NCBI GenBank assembly: GCA_964579325.1 | Contig: CAZOHN010000057.1 | Location: forward strand, 1 to 17,456 | DNA length: 17,456 nt | DNA from: CAZOHN01 sp964579325 | GTDB taxonomy: Bacteria; Pseudomonadota; Alphaproteobacteria; Rhodobacterales; Rhodobacteraceae | Direction of reading: 5' to 3' | Part shown: in pieces, positions 14,638 through 17,456 of the stretch | Layout of the letters: each line of letters begins with the position of its first letter | Position numbering within the stretch: the first letter of the stretch is position 1 | Made by a program: the position numbers and the translations under genes | The notes under the pieces: generated by a model | What the model was told of the DNA's origin: nothing | Databases searched by the model: none | The model's input: the letters and a program-made list of their open reading frames with translations, nothing else

Positions 14638-14699
14638 CTGGGCCTCGGTGTCGCTTTGGCCATCGGGATAGTCCGTTCCCGCGCGGAAGGAAAGCGCAC
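14638..14699. promoter_or_regulatory. Divergent promoter region of the two polysaccharide transcription units
   Basis: These 62 nt must carry the translation signals of both flanking genes (AAGGAAA ahead of the plus-strand ATG; GAGG ahead of the minus-strand ATG). They probably also carry both promoters. No good -35/-10 pair is visible on either strand. One or both transcripts may start inside the opposing gene. Confidence 0.4.
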
Positions 14700-15854
14700 A
14701 TGCCCGACCCTGCCCCCGGGACCCTGCCCTTCGTGCCCGTCGCAGGCCCCTCGATCACCGACCGGGAGGGCGAGCTGGCGCGCGAGGCGGCGTTGACCGC
14801 ATGGGGGCCCGACCACTACCGCTTCAACGCCCGCTTCGAGGCGATGATGGCCGACTATGTGGGCGTGCGCTTTGCCGCCTCGCTGCCGCATGCGACCTCG
14901 GGGCTGCATCTGGCGCTGGCCGCCGCAGGGATCGGCCCGGGCGACGAGGTGATCGGCCCCGATGTGACGTGGATCGCCTCGATGGCGCCGGTCACCTACG
15001 TCGGCGCAACGCCGGTCTTGGTCGACATCCTGCCCGACACATGGTGCATCGACCCGGCCGCCGTGGCAGCCGCGATTGGCCCCCGGACGCGTGCCATCAT
15101 CGGCGTCGACCTCTACGGTTCGATGTGCGACTGGCGCGCCCTGCGCGAGATCGCCGACCGCCACGGTCTGTTCCTGCTGCAGGACGCTGCCGAGGCACTG
15201 GGGTCGACCTATGCAGGTCGCCGCGCGGGCAGCCACGGCGATGCGGCGGCGTTTTCGTTCCACGGCTCCAAGACCATCACCACCGGCGAAGGAGGAATGA
15301 TCGTCACAGACGACCCTGCCCTCTTCGCGCGCATCCAGAAGCTGCGCGACCACGGCCGGCCGCCGGGGGACCGGTTCTTCCGCAATGACGAAGTGGCGTT
15401 CAAGTACAAGATGAGCGCGGTCCAGGCTGCGCTCGGCATTGCGCAGATGGAGCGGATCGAAACCCTGATCGCCGAGAAGCGCCGGATCTTCGGATGGTAT
15501 GCCAAGCGGCTCGCGGGGGTGCCGGGCCTCGCGCTAAACACCGAGCCACAGCACGTGGAGAACTCCTACTGGATGGTGACGGTCGTGCCGGACCGATCGC
15601 TCGGGCTTTCCAAGTACGACCTCCAGGCGAAGCTGCTGGAGCGCGGGATCGACAGTCGGCCATTCTTCTCGCGGCTTTCCCGCCTGCCAGCCTATGCCGA
15701 GGCGGCCGAGAGCTGCCGGTTCGTGGCAAGCACGACCCAAGGCGACCTGATGGCCGACTGCGGCATCAACCTGCCATCGGGCTACCACGTGACCGAAGCA
15801 GTGGCCGACCGCGTGTCGGAGGCGCTGCTCGACATCATCGGACTGCGGCGCTGA
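14700..15854 (+). CDS. DegT/DnrJ/EryC1-type sugar aminotransferase (perosamine-synthase-like)
   Basis: 384 aa, normal for the family. 'HATSGLHLAL' (64-73) forms part of the PLP phosphate site. 'LLQDAAEALGSTYAGRRAGSHGD' (159-181) carries Asp162, which pairs with the PLP ring. Lys191 in 'FSFHGSKTITTGEGGM' is the Schiff-base lysine. The SFHG.K.ITTGEGGM form and 'DHGRPPGDRFFRNDEVAFKYKMSAVQAALG' are close to GDP-perosamine synthases, which aminate C-4 of a 4-keto-6-deoxyhexose with glutamate as donor. With RfbF/RfbG nearby and no GDP-mannose dehydratase in the window, a CDP-4-keto sugar is a plausible substrate, but a GDP sugar made elsewhere is not excluded. Its stop codon is directly followed by the sulfotransferase ATG. 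Confidence 0.9.
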   Translation: MPDPAPGTLPFVPVAGPSITDREGELAREAALTAWGPDHYRFNARFEAMMADYVGVRFAASLPHATSGLHLALAAAGIGPGDEVIGPDVTWIASMAPVTYVGATPVLVDILPDTWCIDPAAVAAAIGPRTRAIIGVDLYGSMCDWRALREIADRHGLFLLQDAAEALGSTYAGRRAGSHGDAAAFSFHGSKTITTGEGGMIVTDDPALFARIQKLRDHGRPPGDRFFRNDEVAFKYKMSAVQAALGIAQMERIETLIAEKRRIFGWYAKRLAGVPGLALNTEPQHVENSYWMVTVVPDRSLGLSKYDLQAKLLERGIDSRPFFSRLSRLPAYAEAAESCRFVASTTQGDLMADCGINLPSGYHVTEAVADRVSEALLDIIGLRR

Positions 15855-16529
15855 ATGCTTCTATCCCTCTCGCACCGCTTCCTGTTCGTCCACGTTCCCA
15901 AGACGGCGGGCTCGTCATTGCACGATACGCTCCTGCCCTATGCCGTCGCACCGCCGCGCTCGCTCTGGCGGTCGCTGACCCGGCGACTTCCGGTCGTCGA
16001 AAGCCCCGGGCGTGCGCATTTCCGCATCCATGACAGCGCCGCGATGATCCGCGCCAAGCTGTCCCCCGCTGTCTGGGACGGGTTGCTCACCTTCGCGGTG
16101 GTTCGCGACCCCTTCGAACACGCGGTATCGCACTTCGAGTACATGAAGCAGTACCGCAGCCCGCGCATCGCGGCCCGGTTCGCGCAGATGCCTTTCGCGG
16201 ATTACCTGAACTACCGCCTCGCCCCGCGCCGGCCCTGGGACCGGCTCTTCGCGCGGCTCCCCGACCAGGCGCACTTCCTGACCGACACTACGGGGCACCT
16301 GATCGTCCGACGCCTGCTGCGCTTCGAGAGGCTTGCCGAGGACTACGCAGCCCTCGCCGAGGATCTCGACCTGCCGGTGAAGGAGCTTCCGAGGATCAAC
16401 CCGACACGGGCCCGGTCAGACCGCCGCCCGATAGCCAGCTACTATGACACCCGGACAATCGACCAGGTCCGACGCCTGCACGGCCGCGACTTCGACCTGT
16501 TCGGCTACTCGGCACAAGGCCCCGCCTGA
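15855..16529 (+). CDS. Sulfotransferase family 2-like protein
   Basis: 224 aa. The PAPS 5'-phosphosulfate loop 'HVPKTAGSS' (13-21) and the 3'-phosphate-binding 'VVRDPFEHAVSHF' (82-94, Arg84 and Ser92) are both present and in order, as in carbohydrate sulfotransferases. It would move sulfate from PAPS to a glycan hydroxyl. It starts with no spacing after the aminotransferase stop (TGAATG), so the two are translationally coupled. No transmembrane anchor is seen, which is usual for bacterial members. It is possibly the last gene of a longer plus-strand unit that was cut by the insertion element about 130 bp downstream. Confidence 0.85.
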   Translation: MLLSLSHRFLFVHVPKTAGSSLHDTLLPYAVAPPRSLWRSLTRRLPVVESPGRAHFRIHDSAAMIRAKLSPAVWDGLLTFAVVRDPFEHAVSHFEYMKQYRSPRIAARFAQMPFADYLNYRLAPRRPWDRLFARLPDQAHFLTDTTGHLIVRRLLRFERLAEDYAALAEDLDLPVKELPRINPTRARSDRRPIASYYDTRTIDQVRRLHGRDFDLFGYSAQGPA

Positions 16530-16599
16530 CCCGTCCGACGCGGCCCTGTCGGCCAGGTGCAGGAGCGCAACCGGCGGCAACCGTCCCGAAACGCTGCCG

Positions 16600-16630
16600 A
16601 CTGTGGCAGGTGCAAGGCCTGTCCGACAGT
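16600..16630. terminator. Possible imperfect terminator hairpin after the sulfotransferase gene
   Basis: ACTGT (16600-16604) pairs with ACAGT (16626-16630), and inner GGCAGG pairs with CCTGTCC across a bulge, around a loop near 16611-16617. There is no T-tract, so factor-independent termination would be weak. It lies 70 bp after the stop codon. Confidence 0.3.
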
Positions 16631-16658
16631 GCTGCCGCCCAAACGACGCGCAGTGCTG

Positions 16659-17456
16659 TGACCCCCGAAGCTCATCCGGCTGAGACAGGAGTCCTTTGTT
16701 GAACGTGGCGCGGTTGCGCCGATGCTGCAATGGGCGATCGACGCGGCGGTTCACGTGCGCGGAGCCGATCGTCCAGTGCGGTGAGTTGAGCGGCGAGGGC
16801 CGTCGGGGTCTCGTAGCCGATGGCCGAGGGGGGTCGTTCGGTGTTGTAGGCGTGGACCCAATCGGCGACGGCATCGCGGGCGTGGTCGATGCCGAAGAAC
16901 AGGGTCTCGTTGAGAAGCTCAACGCGCATCCGGCCGTTGAAGGCCTCGCAGGTTCCGTTCTGCATGGGCTTGCCCGGGGCGATGTCGTGCCACCTGATCT
17001 GCATCTTCTCGGCCCAAGCGAGGATCGCGTTCGACGTGAACTCGGTGCCGTTGTCCGGCACGATCACCCCGGGCTTCCCGCGCCGCTCGATCAAAGATGT
17101 CAGTTCGCTCGCCACCCTTCGGCCCGAGAGCGACGTGTCGACGATCGACGCGAAACACTCCTTCGTGACGTCGTCCAGCACATTGAGGATCCGGAAGCGG
17201 CGTCCGTCGGCGAACTGGTCCTGCATGAAATCCACCGACCACCGGGCGTTGGCCACGGCTTCGATGACCAGCGGCGCGCGGGTGCCGAGGGTCCGCTTGC
17301 GGCCCCGCCTTGGCCGGACTACGAGACCCTCCTCGCGGTGGAGCCTCTGGGTCCGCTTGCGGTTCGGCACGTGCCCGTCGCGGCGCGGGAACACATGCAG
17401 CCGCCGGTAGCCAAAGCGCCGCCGCTCTGCCGCGACGGCCTTCATCGCCGCACGGG
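16659..17456 (-). mobile_element. IS3-family insertion sequence, right end (continues beyond window)
   Basis: An IS3-type orfB is followed, 13 nt after its stop codon, by a likely terminal repeat beginning TGACCCCCGAAGCTCATC when read inward from 16659. The opposite end and any orfA lie outside the window, so the terminal repeats and target duplication cannot be compared. It is a different element from the decayed one at 5398-5753, whose end reads TGAGCCGCACCGG. Confidence 0.75.
16672..17456 (-). CDS. IS3-family transposase OrfB; 5' end outside window
   Basis: At least 257 codons. The frame stays open upstream of the first ATG (17445) to the window edge, and 'RAAMKAVAAERRRFGYRRLHV' is an internal part of OrfB, so the start is outside. 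The rve integrase core has 'WSVDFMQDQ' (first Asp), 'VIVPDNGTEFTS' (second Asp) and 'MQNGTCEAFNGRMRVELLNE' (Glu), so the DDE triad is intact. The 'VPDNG' and 'NGTCEAFNG' wording departs from the commoner 'VSDNG' and 'NGFVESFNG', but the catalytic residues stay. C-terminal 'YNTERPPSAIGYETPTALAAQ' is typical. It is probably made by -1 frameshifting from an orfA beyond the edge. Confidence 0.9.
   Translation of the reverse strand, partial: RAAMKAVAAERRRFGYRRLHVFPRRDGHVPNRKRTQRLHREEGLVVRPRRGRKRTLGTRAPLVIEAVANARWSVDFMQDQFADGRRFRILNVLDDVTKECFASIVDTSLSGRRVASELTSLIERRGKPGVIVPDNGTEFTSNAILAWAEKMQIRWHDIAPGKPMQNGTCEAFNGRMRVELLNETLFFGIDHARDAVADWVHAYNTERPPSAIGYETPTALAAQLTALDDRLRAREPPRRSPIAASAQPRHVQQRTPVSAG

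Overview
The window looks like a chromosomal segment of a GC-rich alphaproteobacterium, most likely a member of the Rhodobacterales. This rests on codon use and on the overall look of the proteins (CmcI-type methyltransferases, BTAD regulators, IS3-family elements); no rRNA or other phylogenetic marker is present, so the assignment is inference. Three blocks can be separated.

Block 1 (about 1-5300, minus strand) reads as one unit in the order surface lipoprotein (5195-4245), Slam outer-membrane translocon (4097-2661), BTAD/SARP-type regulator with a TPR tail (about 2393-756), and an unknown protein with a five-fold Leu-His-Lys-Gly repeat that runs off the left edge. The lipoprotein has a clear lipobox and a C-terminal TbpB-like beta-barrel, and the Slam has the signal peptide, TPR and DUF560 barrel layout. 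Together they form a type XI secretion (surface lipoprotein display) pair. An 11-bp-period direct repeat upstream of the lipoprotein has the geometry of a SARP operator and may be where the local regulator binds.

Block 2 (about 5316-6698) is a genomic scar. It holds a 14-bp inverted repeat bounding an 85-bp segment, a decayed IS3-type OrfA whose left end sits inside a C-terminal fragment of a type I restriction HsdR subunit, and a C-terminal fragment of a cation P-type ATPase on the other strand. About 370 bp after that has no recognisable gene.

Block 3 (6699-16529) begins with a tyrosine-phosphatase-like protein (plus strand). It continues with a tightly packed minus-strand polysaccharide cluster: CmcI-like methyltransferase, sugar N-formyltransferase, GT2, RfbF, RfbG, sugar C-methyltransferase, RmlC-like epimerase, GT2. 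Diverging from its 5' end is a plus-strand pair made of a perosamine-synthase-like aminotransferase and a sulfotransferase. Read together, the enzymes could make a CDP-activated, 3-C-methyl-branched, 4-formamido-4,6-dideoxyhexose and build it into a possibly sulfated and methylated surface glycan. The absence of a 4-ketoreductase fits a route in which the aminotransferase consumes the 4-keto group. The block is closed on the right by an IS3-family element (from about 16659 off the right edge).
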